Position numbers and translations under genes: made by a program. Positions 16,997 through 25,662 of a stretch of DNA of 64,000 nt are shown piece after piece. Position 1 is the first letter of the stretch. Each line of letters opens with the position of its first letter. Below the pieces are notes generated by a model, which did no database searches, was not told the origin of the DNA, and was given only the letters and a program-made list of their open reading frames with translations. Location: assembly GCF_002850745.1 (NCBI RefSeq), contig NZ_KZ559470.1:324555-388554 (forward strand). The letters run 5' to 3'. The DNA comes from Nonomuraea indica. Lineage in GTDB: Bacteria; Actinomycetota; Actinomycetes; Streptosporangiales; Streptosporangiaceae.

Positions 16997-17905
16997 ATGC
17001 GACTTCCGCCCCACATCCTCGTGGTCAACGGCATCAAGGTCCGCCGCCCGGTCTTCCTGCTGGGAGCCCCGCATTCCGGCGCGGACCTGGTCGGCCGTGC
17101 CCTCAAACGCTCACCCGGGTTCCACGTGACGATGGGCCGCGCGTCCGTCGCCCACGTCGTCCACGCCTTCGCGCGCAAACCGTCGATCGCCGAGAGCTCG
17201 GGGGCCGTCCGCGTGCTGCGCGACGCGCTGGCCGAGTCGTGGCAGGTGCTGCCCGGCTCGTGCGGGCGATGCGCCGAACCCTGCCGGGAGGCGGGCGGCG
17301 TCACGGGCGGCGGCCCGTGCGTGGCCACCGGCTCCGTGACGAGGTTCGGCGACGCGAGCACCGATCTGCTCTACTGCGCGCCGGTGCTGCTGCGGGCCTT
17401 CCCCGACGCGAGGTTCGTGCAGCTCATCCGCGACGGCCGCGACGTGGTGGCCGACATGCTGGGCGACCCGGCGTGCCTGACGTGGTTCAAGCCGGCGATG
17501 CTGAGCGAGGGGACCGAGTTCCCCAACGCGTTCCTCGGCGTCAACCGCGACGAGCACGTCGAGAAGTGGAAGGGCATGCCGGTGGCGGGCAAGTGCGCGC
17601 TGCGCTGGCGCAGCGCGGTGCGGCTCAGCGCCGCGCTCCGTCGCGACCTGCCGGAGGAGCAGTTGCTGACGGTGCGCTACGAGGACCTCGCGCTGCAGCC
17701 GGCGCGGACGGTGGCGGCGCTCACCGACTTCCTCGGCAGCCGCGTCTCCAAGGTGGCCCTGTACGGCGGGGGCGACGGCCCGCCCCTGGACGGCCGTGGC
17801 GCCGAGCCCGGCGCGTGGCGGACGCGGCTGCGGCCCGCCGACGTGACACTGGTGGAGAAGGTCGCCCGTGAGGAGCTCATGAGGCTGGGCTACCTCCTCA
17901 GCTGA
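16997..17905 (+). CDS. Sulfotransferase-family protein
   Basis: A 302-residue PAPS-dependent sulfotransferase-like protein. RRPVFLLGAPHSGADLVGRAL (about residues 16-36) occupies the 5'-phosphosulfate loop, though the usual PRSGT core reads PHSGA. RFVQLIRDGRDVVADML is the 3'-phosphate binding motif, and VRYEDLALQPARTVAALTDFLG is the standard C-terminal element. A cysteine-rich insert (GSCGRCAEPC) in the middle is unusual and might bind metal or form disulfides. The acceptor is unknown. The 3' end overlaps the convergent ABC transporter gene by 8 bp. Confidence 0.8.
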   Translation: MRLPPHILVVNGIKVRRPVFLLGAPHSGADLVGRALKRSPGFHVTMGRASVAHVVHAFARKPSIAESSGAVRVLRDALAESWQVLPGSCGRCAEPCREAGGVTGGGPCVATGSVTRFGDASTDLLYCAPVLLRAFPDARFVQLIRDGRDVVADMLGDPACLTWFKPAMLSEGTEFPNAFLGVNRDEHVEKWKGMPVAGKCALRWRSAVRLSAALRRDLPEEQLLTVRYEDLALQPARTVAALTDFLGSRVSKVALYGGGDGPPLDGRGAEPGAWRTRLRPADVTLVEKVAREELMRLGYLLS

Positions 17906-19763
17906 ACTGGGTGCGGTGCAGCTCGGCGTAGAGCCCGCCGCGGGCCAGCAGCTCGTCGTGGGCCCCCCGCTCGGCGATGCGGCCGTCCTGGACGACGAGG
18001 ATCTCGTCGGCCTCGCGGATGGTGGCCAGGCGGTGGGCGATGACCAGCGAGGTGCGGCCGGCCAGGGCGGTCTTGAGGGCCTGCTGCACGGCCGCCTCCG
18101 ACTCCGAGTCGAGGTGGGCGGTGGCCTCGTCGAGCACGACGACGCGTGGCGCCTTGAGCAGCAGCCTGGCCAGCGCCAGGCGCTGCTTCTCGCCGCCCGA
18201 CAGGCGGTGGCCGCGGTCTCCCACGACGGTGTCGAGGCCGTCGGGCAGGCTCTCCACCAGGTCGGCGATCTGCGCGGCCCGCAGCGCCTCCCACAGCTCC
18301 TCGTCGCCGGCCTCGGGGCGGGCGTAACGCAGGTTGGCCCCGATGGTGTCGTGGAACAGGTGGGCGTCCTGGGTCACCACGCCGACGGTGTCGCGCAGCG
18401 AGGCGAGCGTCGCCTCGCGCACGTCGAGCCCGTTGAGGCGGACGGCGCCCTCGGTCGCGTCGTAGAGCCGCGACACCAGCGAGGTGATCGTGGTCTTGCC
18501 CGCGCCGGAGGGCCCCACGAGGGCGACCAGCCGGCCGGGGGCCGCGGTGAACGTCACGCCCTTGAGCACGGGGTGGGAGGGGCCGGTGTCCTGCTTGGCC
18601 ACCGACTCCAGCGAGGCGAGCGACACCTCCTCGGCCGCCGGGTAGCGGAAGCGGACGTCGTCGAACTCGATCGTCACGGGCCCGGGCGGCACCGGCACGG
18701 CGTCCGGCCGCTCGGCGACCATCGGCTTCAGGTCGAGCACCTCGAAAACCCGGTCGAAGCTGACCAGCGCCGTCATGACGTCCACCTGCACGTTGGACAG
18801 CGACGTCAGCGGGCCGTACAGGCGCATCAGCAGCGCGGCCAGGGCGACCAGCGTGCCGAGCTCGAACACGTCGCCGACCGCCAGCATGCCGCCGATGCCG
18901 TACACCAGGGCCGTGGCGAGCGCGGCGACCAGGCCGAGCGCGACGCGGAAGACGGTGCCGTACATGCCGACGGTGACGCCGACGTCGCGCACCCGGGCCG
19001 CCCGCGCGCCGAACATCGCGGCGTCGTCCTCGGGCCGGCCGTAGAGCTTGGCGAGCATCGCGCCGGCCACGTTGAACCGCTCGGTGGTGACGGAGCTCAT
19101 CTCGGCGTCGAGCTGCATCTGCTCGCGCGTCAGCGCGGACATGCGGCGGCCCACCCACTTGGCGGGCACCACGAAGACCGGCAGCAGCACGAGGGCGACG
19201 AGGGTCACCTGCCACGACAGCACGAGCATGGCGCCGAGCACGATGACCAGGCTGATCACGTTGGACACGACGGACGACAGGGTGCTGGTCAGGGCGCGCT
19301 GGGCGCCGATGACGTCGGTGTTGAGCCGCGAGACGAGCGCGCCGGTCTGCGCCCGCATGAAGAACGCGACCGGCATGCGCTGGACGTGGTCGAACACCTC
19401 GGTGCGCAGGTCGTAGATGAGCCCCTCGCCGACGCGGGCGGAGAACCACCGCTGCGCCAGCGTGAGCGCGGCGTCGACCAGCGCCAGCGCGGCGATGGCC
19501 ACGGCCAGGCCGACGACGACCCCCGGCCGTCTGGGCAGGATGCCGTCGTCGATGATCGCCTTCATCAGCAGCGGGTTGGCCACCACGATGACCGCGCCGG
19601 CCATGACGAGCACCAGGAACGCGGTGATCTGCCGGGCGTGCGGCCGGGCGTAGCGGGCGATGCGCCGGACCGTGCCGGGCCGCAGCCGCTGCTTGGTGAC
19701 GGAGTCGTCGCGCCGCAGCGAGGCCATCACCTGCGGGCCGAAGCCCGATCCCATCATCGCCAT
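17898..19763 (-). CDS. ABC exporter, fused transmembrane and ATPase half-transporter
   Basis: A 621-residue type IV ABC half-exporter that would work as a dimer. Six transmembrane helices span about residues 35-330 (ITAFLVLVMAGAVIVVANPL, VISLVIVLGAMLVL). The ATPase has Walker A VGPSGAGKTTITSL, the signature LSGGEKQRLALARL, Walker B VVVLDEATAHLD and the H-loop IAHRLATI. An insert (AAEEVSLASLESVAKQDTG) precedes the ATPase. The substrate is unknown; MsbA/LmrA-type lipid or drug export is the family default. It lies downstream of the enoyl-CoA hydratase but is separated from it by a hairpin and tandem repeats. Confidence 0.92.
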   Translation of the reverse strand: MAMMGSGFGPQVMASLRRDDSVTKQRLRPGTVRRIARYARPHARQITAFLVLVMAGAVIVVANPLLMKAIIDDGILPRRPGVVVGLAVAIAALALVDAALTLAQRWFSARVGEGLIYDLRTEVFDHVQRMPVAFFMRAQTGALVSRLNTDVIGAQRALTSTLSSVVSNVISLVIVLGAMLVLSWQVTLVALVLLPVFVVPAKWVGRRMSALTREQMQLDAEMSSVTTERFNVAGAMLAKLYGRPEDDAAMFGARAARVRDVGVTVGMYGTVFRVALGLVAALATALVYGIGGMLAVGDVFELGTLVALAALLMRLYGPLTSLSNVQVDVMTALVSFDRVFEVLDLKPMVAERPDAVPVPPGPVTIEFDDVRFRYPAAEEVSLASLESVAKQDTGPSHPVLKGVTFTAAPGRLVALVGPSGAGKTTITSLVSRLYDATEGAVRLNGLDVREATLASLRDTVGVVTQDAHLFHDTIGANLRYARPEAGDEELWEALRAAQIADLVESLPDGLDTVVGDRGHRLSGGEKQRLALARLLLKAPRVVVLDEATAHLDSESEAAVQQALKTALAGRTSLVIAHRLATIREADEILVVQDGRIAERGAHDELLARGGLYAELHRTQFS

Positions 19764-19820
19764 CCGGGGTCCTCCTCCCCGGTGTGAGCGCTCGGGGTCA
19801 TCGCCGTGTTCCCCCGTCCG

Positions 19821-19842
19821 CTGAGCGCGAAACCGCGCTCAG
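19821..19842 (-). terminator. Perfect short hairpin upstream of ABC exporter gene
   Basis: CTGAGCGCG (19821-19829) and CGCGCTCAG (19834-19842) flank an AAAC loop. It lies between the 3' end of the enoyl-CoA hydratase gene and the ABC exporter start, beyond the tandem repeats. A terminator or leader structure is possible. Confidence 0.45.
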
Positions 19843-19860
19843 CCCGCGGCCCTCGTCGCC

Positions 19861-19990
19861 GTGCCGGTCACGGCAGTGCCGCCGTGCCGGTCACGGCAGT
19901 GCCGCCGTGCCGGTCACGACAGTGCCGCGGCGCCGGTCACGGGAGTGTCGCCACGCCGGTCGCGGGAGTGTCGCCGCTCCGGTCGCGGAG
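19861..19990. repeat. 23-bp tandem repeat (about 5.6 copies)
   Basis: The unit is GTGCCGGTCACGGCAGTGCC plus GCC. The first two copies are identical; copies diverge progressively towards the stop codon of the enoyl-CoA hydratase gene at 19994. A 23-bp period cannot encode a repeated peptide in one frame. Confidence 0.88.
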
Positions 19991-19993
19991 GCG

Positions 19994-20827
19994 TCAGGAA
20001 GCGCCGCCGAACAGCGCCTTGATGCGCAGCGCCTGCTCGGCCCGCTCGGCCGCGCACTGCTCCTCCAGGGTGCGCCCCGCCGCGCCCTGGAGGAGTCGCT
20101 TGGTCGCCGCCGCCGCGTCCCGGTTGGTGGACAGCAACTCGGCGGTCTTGTCACGGACGGCGTCCGCCAGCCCGTCGCGGGTCACGACACGCTCGGCGAG
20201 GCCGATGCGAAGGGCCTCGTCGGCCTCCACGATCCTGGCGGTCAGGCAGATGTCGGTCGCCCTGGCCAGGCCCACGAGCTCCACGAGCGGCTTGGTGCCG
20301 GTCAGATCGGGCACCAGCCCCAGCGCGGGCTCCTTCATGCAGAACTTGACGTCGTCGGCCACGATCCGCAGGTCACAGGCCAGCGCGAGCTGGAACCCCG
20401 CGCCGATGGCGTGACCCTGCACGGCCGCGACGGAAACGATCTCGGGTCGGCGCAGCCACAGGAACCCCTGCTGGGCCTGCTGCACCGTCTGCTCGAACGA
20501 CGCGTCGCCGAGCCTGGCGACCGAGCCGAACGAGCCCTGTCCGGGCACTCCCTCCGGTGTGAACATGCGCAGGTCGATCCCTGCCGAGAAGGACGGTCCC
20601 TCACCTCTCACGACGACGACGCGCACCTGCTCCGGCAGGCTTTCGCCGATGCGGGCCAGCCCCGACCACGTCGCGAACGTCTGTGCGTTCCGCTTGTCCG
20701 GCCGGTCCAGCGTGATCGTCGCGATCTCACCGTCCACCTCGTAGCGCAGTCCGATCTCCGCCAACGACTCGGCAGAGACGTCCTCCGTGAACCCCCCGCG
20801 CCCATGTGGCGCCTTCGCTTCCGCCAT
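19994..20827 (-). CDS. Enoyl-CoA hydratase/isomerase
   Basis: A 277-residue crotonase-fold enzyme. The oxyanion-hole segments are visible as GPSFSAGIDLRMFTP and VQGHAIGAGFQLALACDLRIVADD, and the trimerisation C-terminus is present. The substrate glutamates of classical enoyl-CoA hydratase are not clearly in place (LGLVPDLTGTKPLVELVG), so the reaction, hydration or isomerisation of an acyl-CoA, is uncertain. ATG 20827 was chosen because AAGGAG precedes it by 6 bp. The close upstream neighbours (71-residue HTH, ABC-F) are on the same strand. Confidence 0.88.
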   Translation of the reverse strand: MAEAKAPHGRGGFTEDVSAESLAEIGLRYEVDGEIATITLDRPDKRNAQTFATWSGLARIGESLPEQVRVVVVRGEGPSFSAGIDLRMFTPEGVPGQGSFGSVARLGDASFEQTVQQAQQGFLWLRRPEIVSVAAVQGHAIGAGFQLALACDLRIVADDVKFCMKEPALGLVPDLTGTKPLVELVGLARATDICLTARIVEADEALRIGLAERVVTRDGLADAVRDKTAELLSTNRDAAAATKRLLQGAAGRTLEEQCAAERAEQALRIKALFGGAS

Positions 20828-20947
20828 CGCCCGCTCCTTCATCACTGAACCGTCGCGCCCGAGCTTACAGAACTTCATTCTGGGCTCGGGCGCGACGGCT
20901 GGCTGACTAGGGACGAGCGGCTGCGGTCGCACGTTCCGAGGCGGCCG

Positions 20948-21163
20948 TCAGCGCTTGGACTTGCCTCGGGTCGCCCCGCCGCGCCCGCGCAGAGTCACAC
21001 CGGACTCGCTCAGGATGCGGTGGATGAACCCGTAGGACCGACCGGTCGAAGCGGCCAGTGCGCGGATGCTCTCACCCGCGGCATAGCGCTTCTTGAGATC
21101 GCCGGCCAGTTTCTCCCGGTCGGCCCCGGTCACCCGGGTGCCCTTCTTCAGTGTCTCGGCCAC
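20948..21163 (-). CDS. Small helix-turn-helix protein conserved in actinobacteria
   Basis: A 71-residue basic protein starting at GTG 21163, 5 bp after AGGAGG. A single HTH (LKKRYAAGESIRALAASTGRSYGFIHRILSESG split over two helices, about residues 24-54) is followed by the basic tail LRGRGGATRGKSKR. Very similar short proteins are conserved across Streptomyces and relatives beside ABC-F genes (recalled, not searched). It should bind DNA, but no target is known. The last few residues and the RGRGG tail might also bind nucleic acid nonspecifically. Confidence 0.85.
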   Translation of the reverse strand: MAETLKKGTRVTGADREKLAGDLKKRYAAGESIRALAASTGRSYGFIHRILSESGVTLRGRGGATRGKSKR

Positions 21164-21276
21164 GAGTACCTCCTGTAGTGCCGGACTTCCGCAGCGTTAC
21201 TCCGCCATGATCAGTCATTTCAGCGGGATCGGCTACCTACTCCACGGGAAAAGATCCGTACCCACCCAAATTAAGA

Positions 21277-22875
21277 TCAGGCAAGTGCCACAAGATCGGA
21301 AAATTCGTCGCTCCACGCGTCTTCAGTTCCGTCCGGTAGCAAGATCACCCTATCCGGTGACAGGGCGTCAACGGCACCCTCGTCATGGGTGACGAGCACG
21401 ATGGCTCCTGAGTAGGACCGCAGAGCCTGCAGAACCTGCTCGCGGCTGACCGGGTCGAGGTTGTTCGTGGGCTCGTCGAGGAGCAGGACGTTGGCGCTGG
21501 ACAGCACCAGGATGGCCAGCGCCAGACGGGTCTTCTCGCCGCCGGAGAGCACCCCGGCGGGCTTGTCGACGTCGTCTCCGGTGAACAGGAAGGAACCGAG
21601 CACCTTGCGCAGCTCGGTGTCGGTGAACGTGCCGCCGGCCGAGCGCATGTTCTCCAGCAGGGTCCGGTCGGGGTCGAGGGTCTCGTGCTCCTGGGCGTAG
21701 TAGCCGATCTTGAGGCCGTGGCCGGGCCTGATGGCGCCGGAGTCGGGCTGCTCGATGCCGCCCAGCAGGCGCAGCAGCGTGGTCTTCCCGGCACCGTTGA
21801 GGCCCAGGATGACGACCCGGTGACCTCGGTCGATGGCCACGTCGACGTCGGTGAAGACCTCCAGCGAGCCGTAGGACTTGGACAGCCCCTCGCCCACCAG
21901 CGGGGTGCGGCCGCACGGCTGGGGCTCGGGGAAGCGCAGCCGGGCCACCTTGTCGCTCTGGCGCTCCTCCTCGGTGGAGGCGAGCAGCCGGTGGGCGCGG
22001 CGCATCATGTCCTGGGCCGCCTTGGCCTTGGTGGCCTTGGCGCGCATCTTGTCGGCCTGGGCGAGCAGCGCGCCCGCCTGCTTCTCGGCGTTGGCCCGCT
22101 CGCGCTTGCGCCGCTTCTCGTCGGTCTCCCGTTGCGCAAGGTAAGCTTTCCAACCCACGTTGTAGTGGTCGATCACGCATCGGTTGGCGTCGAGGTGCAG
22201 AACCTTGTTGACCGTCGCTTCAAGAAGGTCTACGTCATGGCTGATGATCACCAAGCCGCCCTGATGGGATCGCAAAAAATCGCGAAGCCATCCGATTGAG
22301 TCCGCATCTAGGTGGTTTGTCGGCTCGTCGAGAAGGAGAGTTTCCGCCCCGCTGAAAAGAATGCGGGCCAATTCGACACGCCTGCGCTGACCACCAGAAA
22401 GCGTTTTCAGCGGTTGGGAGAGCACGCGGTCCGGCAAACCGAGACTCGAGGCGATGGAGGCCGCCTCCGACTCGGCCGCGTAGCCGCCGAGGACGTGCAT
22501 CTGGTCCTCCAGCCGGCCGTACTGGCGCACCGCCCGCTCGCGGGTGCGCTCGTCCGCCGACGACATGCCGAGCTCGGCCTCGCGCAGCCTGCGCAGCACC
22601 TCGTCGAGGCCCCGCGCCGACAGGATGCGATCGCGGGCGAGCACCTCCAGGTCGCCGGTGCGGGGGTCCTGTGGCAGGTAGCCGACGCTGCCGCTCGTGG
22701 TGACCGACCCGGCGGCGGGCAGCGCCTCGCCGGCGAGCACCTTGGTCAGCGTGGTCTTGCCCGCCCCGTTGCGGCCGACGAGGCCGATCTTGTCGCCCGG
22801 GTTGACCCGGAAGGAGGCGCTTTCGATGAGCAGGCGCGCGCCCGCGCGCAGCTCGATGTCACTGGCGATGATCAT
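21277..22875 (-). CDS. ABC-F family ATPase (ribosome-associated type)
   Basis: A 532-residue protein with two ABC domains and no transmembrane region. Domain 1 has GLVGRNGAGKTTL, LSGGQRRRVEL and LLLDEPTNHLD; domain 2 has ILGLNGAGKTTL, LSGGEKTRLAL and LLLDEPTNNLD. They are joined by a charged P-site tRNA interaction linker (about residues 245-310, EKRRKRERANAEKQAG). Such proteins act in the ribosomal E site as translation factors or antibiotic-protection proteins; the subclass cannot be fixed here. The 22141-22440 portion is about 57% GC by count, far below the surroundings. The leader contains a long inverted repeat. Confidence 0.92.
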   Translation of the reverse strand: MIIASDIELRAGARLLIESASFRVNPGDKIGLVGRNGAGKTTLTKVLAGEALPAAGSVTTSGSVGYLPQDPRTGDLEVLARDRILSARGLDEVLRRLREAELGMSSADERTRERAVRQYGRLEDQMHVLGGYAAESEAASIASSLGLPDRVLSQPLKTLSGGQRRRVELARILFSGAETLLLDEPTNHLDADSIGWLRDFLRSHQGGLVIISHDVDLLEATVNKVLHLDANRCVIDHYNVGWKAYLAQRETDEKRRKRERANAEKQAGALLAQADKMRAKATKAKAAQDMMRRAHRLLASTEEERQSDKVARLRFPEPQPCGRTPLVGEGLSKSYGSLEVFTDVDVAIDRGHRVVILGLNGAGKTTLLRLLGGIEQPDSGAIRPGHGLKIGYYAQEHETLDPDRTLLENMRSAGGTFTDTELRKVLGSFLFTGDDVDKPAGVLSGGEKTRLALAILVLSSANVLLLDEPTNNLDPVSREQVLQALRSYSGAIVLVTHDEGAVDALSPDRVILLPDGTEDAWSDEFSDLVALA

Positions 22876-22885
22876 GGTTGACGTG

Positions 22886-22944
22886 ACACTCCCGTGCTAG
22901 GAAACGAGGGATTTAGGCGCGCGGCGCCGGTCAATCGGGAGTGT
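22886..22944 (-). promoter_or_regulatory. Structured leader of the ABC-F gene
   Basis: ACACTCCCG (22886-22894) and CGGGAGTGT (22936-22944) are perfect 9-bp complementary arms separated by 41 bp. Inside lie a small GC palindrome (GGCGC GCG GCGCC, 22917-22929) and a TTGACC box on the minus strand (22930-22935). The structure sits just ahead of the ABC-F start codon and could sequester the ribosome-binding region or form an attenuator. Confidence 0.45.
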
Positions 22945-22962
22945 GCATACGGATCAGTGTAT

Positions 22963-22980
22963 GGCCCCCTGACGGGGGCC
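22963..22980 (-). terminator. Hairpin terminator of the rhamnogalacturonan operon
   Basis: GGCCCCC-TGAC-GGGGGCC, a perfect 7-bp stem 10 bp after the stop of the last gene of the minus-strand operon. No T-tract follows on that strand. Confidence 0.6.
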
Positions 22981-22989
22981 TACCTCTTG

Positions 22990-25662
22990 TTATTCCTCCG
23001 GCAGGTGGTCGCGGACCAGGGCGAGGTTCTGGATGGCGGCCAGGCCGTACTGCGCGGCGTCGTTGGTGGAGACGAACGCGGCCTCCTCCACGGGGGCGAG
23101 CACGTGCGGCCCGGCCACCCGGGTCAGCCTCCAGTCGGGCTCGCGCTGCAACTCGTTGCGGTTGAGCTGGTCGTCCTCGTCGAGACGGAACTTCCGCCAG
23201 GCCCGGGCGGCGAGCACGGCCGCCTGCCCGGGGTCGGCGCTGCGGGCCGACGCGTAGGCGGCCAGCCGGCTGTGGGCCTGCACCAGGGAGATGCCGCGCA
23301 GCGCCTGGCCCACCTCGGCCTCCTGCTCGGCGGCGGGGGCCAGGTAGAGCCGGCAGTAGTCGAGCCAGGCCCGCTCGAAGCCGGGCACGTCCAGCTCCAG
23401 CGCGATCAGCTCCGAGCACATCTCGGGCAGCCCGAAGACGGCCGACAGGTGCGAGACCGCGATGGCGTCGCGGGAGGTGTCGAACCGGCCGGTGGCCAGG
23501 TCGAGCCGGGCCTCGCCGGTGAGGAAGCCGTGCGGCAGCGCGCCGATCCCGGCCATGGTGCCGAGCAGCCGGTCCCTGGCGCGTTCGTCGCCGTGGCGTT
23601 CCCAGCGGGTCAGCCAGGCGGCGGCCAGCGCGCCCCAGTCGGCGCCCAGGCCGACCGACAGGGCCGACGGGTCGGGCGTGTACACGTCGTCGCGCACCTT
23701 GCGCAGCGGGTCGACGGCGAGGAACGTCTCCTCCGGCACGGCCAGCTCGTCCAGCAGGTCGCCGGTGCGCTCGTCGGCGGTCAGGAAGTAGAACAAGCGC
23801 CGGTAGACGGCGTTGGAGATGCGCAACTGCTTGCAGCTGCACCCCCAGTGCTGGACATTGTGCCTGCTGCCGAGCCCCTTCCAGCGGCCGAGATGGTAGA
23901 CGTCCACCTCGCCGGTGTGGCGGGTCATCGCCTCGGCGAAGCGGAAGACGTCGTGGCGTCCGGTGCGCAGGTACTGGTACCACAGCCACAGGTCGGGCGA
24001 CAGCTCGGAGTTGTCCCAGGCGTAGCCGCCCACGTCGTAACGCCAGGTGTGCCGGTCGGCGTCGTAGGTGTGCATGACGTCGCCGTAGTCCCAGAAGCCG
24101 TACCAGCGGCGCTGCTCGCGCTCGCGGACGTACAGGTCGAACAGGAAGTCGAGCCGGTCCTCGATCGCGGCGCGGGCCGGGGTGGAGCGGTCGGGCACGT
24201 CCCAGTCGCCGAAGACGCCGGCTGCGCGGATGCGCTCGGGCGCCGCGGTCAGCAGGGCGGGGTCGTTCATGGCGGCGGCGTGCGCGGCGAGGTCCGCCGA
24301 CGGCGGGGTGGCGTCGTGGACGCGCAGGGTCAGCTCGTGCGTGCGGGCCACGCCGTGGGCGTCGCCGAAGCCCGGTTCGTGGTCCTCGTAGCTGATCTCC
24401 AGGCCTTCGAGCTGCTCGGCGAAGGTGTCCTGGCCCATGCCGTCGTGCCAGAAGCGCAGGTCCATGGCGGGCGCCGAGGGCGACCACAGCCAGACGGTCG
24501 CGGTGGCGAGGTCCGTGGCGGCGCCCCGGACGTCCAGGCGGGTGGGGTGCAGCCGCCAGAAGTCGCGCAGGCCGAAGGCGAGGCCCCCGCTGACGCCGCC
24601 GACGTAGCCGTAGCCGGCCGACCGGGTGCCGGCCGGGATCGTCACCCAGGCGTGCCCCTCAGCGGTGCGCTTGCGCAGGACGAAGCCGTCGGCGGAGGTC
24701 TGGTCGAGGGTGTAGTCGCTCCAGGTCGGGATGAGGTGCAGCCGCCCGGACACCTCGGGGTTGCCGATCGGGCCGCACGGGCGGCCCTCGACCTGGGCCC
24801 GCCGCACCCGCTCGCCGGGGTCGCGGCGCAGGCCGGTCAGCCCGCGCACGGCCTCGGTGAGGAAGCCGCCGTCCGGCCCGGCCAGCCGCACGTGACGGTC
24901 GTGCGGCCCGTCGCGCATGATCACGTCGGCGCGCAGGCCGAGCCCGGCCAGGAAGTCGCGCCGCGGGTCGCCGTCCCAGACGAACGAGTGCACGACGCGC
25001 ACATCCGCCGCTCCGGCGTAGAAGTACAGGCGGACGGTGAAGGGCAGCCGGGCGCCCCGCCCGCCGCCGTTCCGCCTCTCCCCCTGCGTCCCGTCGGCCT
25101 TCCGCCGGTCACCGTGGTCGCCGTCGAGGCGGACCACGGCGCGCACCGGGCCGTCCTGCTCGACGGTGACGCGGGTGACCCGGCCGGTGGCCCGCTCGCG
25201 CGTGACGGAGCCGTCCTCGTCGGGGGTGGGGCGGTCCTGGTGCAGGCTGACCAGGCGGACGTCCCTGACGATCTCCCGCTCGCCCCCGGCGGCCGGCACG
25301 GTGACCGAGCGGGCGAGCGTGTCGCCGCCCTCCTCGATCGTCCAGGTCACCGCGCCCGTGCCGACGTGCAGCGCGCCGCCCTCGCGGGTGACGACGACCG
25401 GCCGGGCGGGCTCGGCGGGGGTGTCGCCGGGCCGCAGCTCGTACGTCGCGGACGGGCTCTTCTGCGGGCCGGCGGCGTGCGCCGACCACTTGACGGAGCC
25501 GTCCGGCCAGGTGGCGGTCACCCAGCTCTGCACGGGCACCCGCTCGCCCGCCGGGCCGGCCAGCGCGAACGGGGTGCCCGGCAGGACCTCGCCGCGCGGC
25601 CACGGAACCCCCCAGGTCACCCCCTGCTCGGCGGGTCGGTCCAGCCAGCGGAGCACGGTCAT
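22990..25662 (-). CDS. YetA/PcRGLX-like exo-rhamnogalacturonan lyase-family protein
   Basis: An 890-residue cytosolic protein resembling Bacillus YetA and the Penicillium exo-rhamnogalacturonan lyase family (PL26-like). An N-terminal RIFT-barrel-like region (WGVPWPRGEVLPGTPFAL, VPVQSWVTATWPDGSVKW, about residues 18-70) is followed by a central beta-sandwich (RLYFYAGAADVRVVHSFVWD) and an alpha/alpha toroid (WYGFWDYGDVMHTYDADRHTW, GEVDVYHLGRWKGLGSRHN, HWGCSCKQLRISNAVYRR). It would act inside the cell on imported rhamnogalacturonan oligosaccharides. Its start overlaps the esterase stop by ATGA. Confidence 0.85.
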   Translation of the reverse strand: MTVLRWLDRPAEQGVTWGVPWPRGEVLPGTPFALAGPAGERVPVQSWVTATWPDGSVKWSAHAAGPQKSPSATYELRPGDTPAEPARPVVVTREGGALHVGTGAVTWTIEEGGDTLARSVTVPAAGGEREIVRDVRLVSLHQDRPTPDEDGSVTRERATGRVTRVTVEQDGPVRAVVRLDGDHGDRRKADGTQGERRNGGGRGARLPFTVRLYFYAGAADVRVVHSFVWDGDPRRDFLAGLGLRADVIMRDGPHDRHVRLAGPDGGFLTEAVRGLTGLRRDPGERVRRAQVEGRPCGPIGNPEVSGRLHLIPTWSDYTLDQTSADGFVLRKRTAEGHAWVTIPAGTRSAGYGYVGGVSGGLAFGLRDFWRLHPTRLDVRGAATDLATATVWLWSPSAPAMDLRFWHDGMGQDTFAEQLEGLEISYEDHEPGFGDAHGVARTHELTLRVHDATPPSADLAAHAAAMNDPALLTAAPERIRAAGVFGDWDVPDRSTPARAAIEDRLDFLFDLYVREREQRRWYGFWDYGDVMHTYDADRHTWRYDVGGYAWDNSELSPDLWLWYQYLRTGRHDVFRFAEAMTRHTGEVDVYHLGRWKGLGSRHNVQHWGCSCKQLRISNAVYRRLFYFLTADERTGDLLDELAVPEETFLAVDPLRKVRDDVYTPDPSALSVGLGADWGALAAAWLTRWERHGDERARDRLLGTMAGIGALPHGFLTGEARLDLATGRFDTSRDAIAVSHLSAVFGLPEMCSELIALELDVPGFERAWLDYCRLYLAPAAEQEAEVGQALRGISLVQAHSRLAAYASARSADPGQAAVLAARAWRKFRLDEDDQLNRNELQREPDWRLTRVAGPHVLAPVEEAAFVSTNDAAQYGLAAIQNLALVRDHLPEE

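Noticed and set aside
19861..19990. Regular repeats that could suggest a CRISPR array
   Set aside because: Copies are contiguous without unique spacers, the period is 23 bp, and no cas gene is near.
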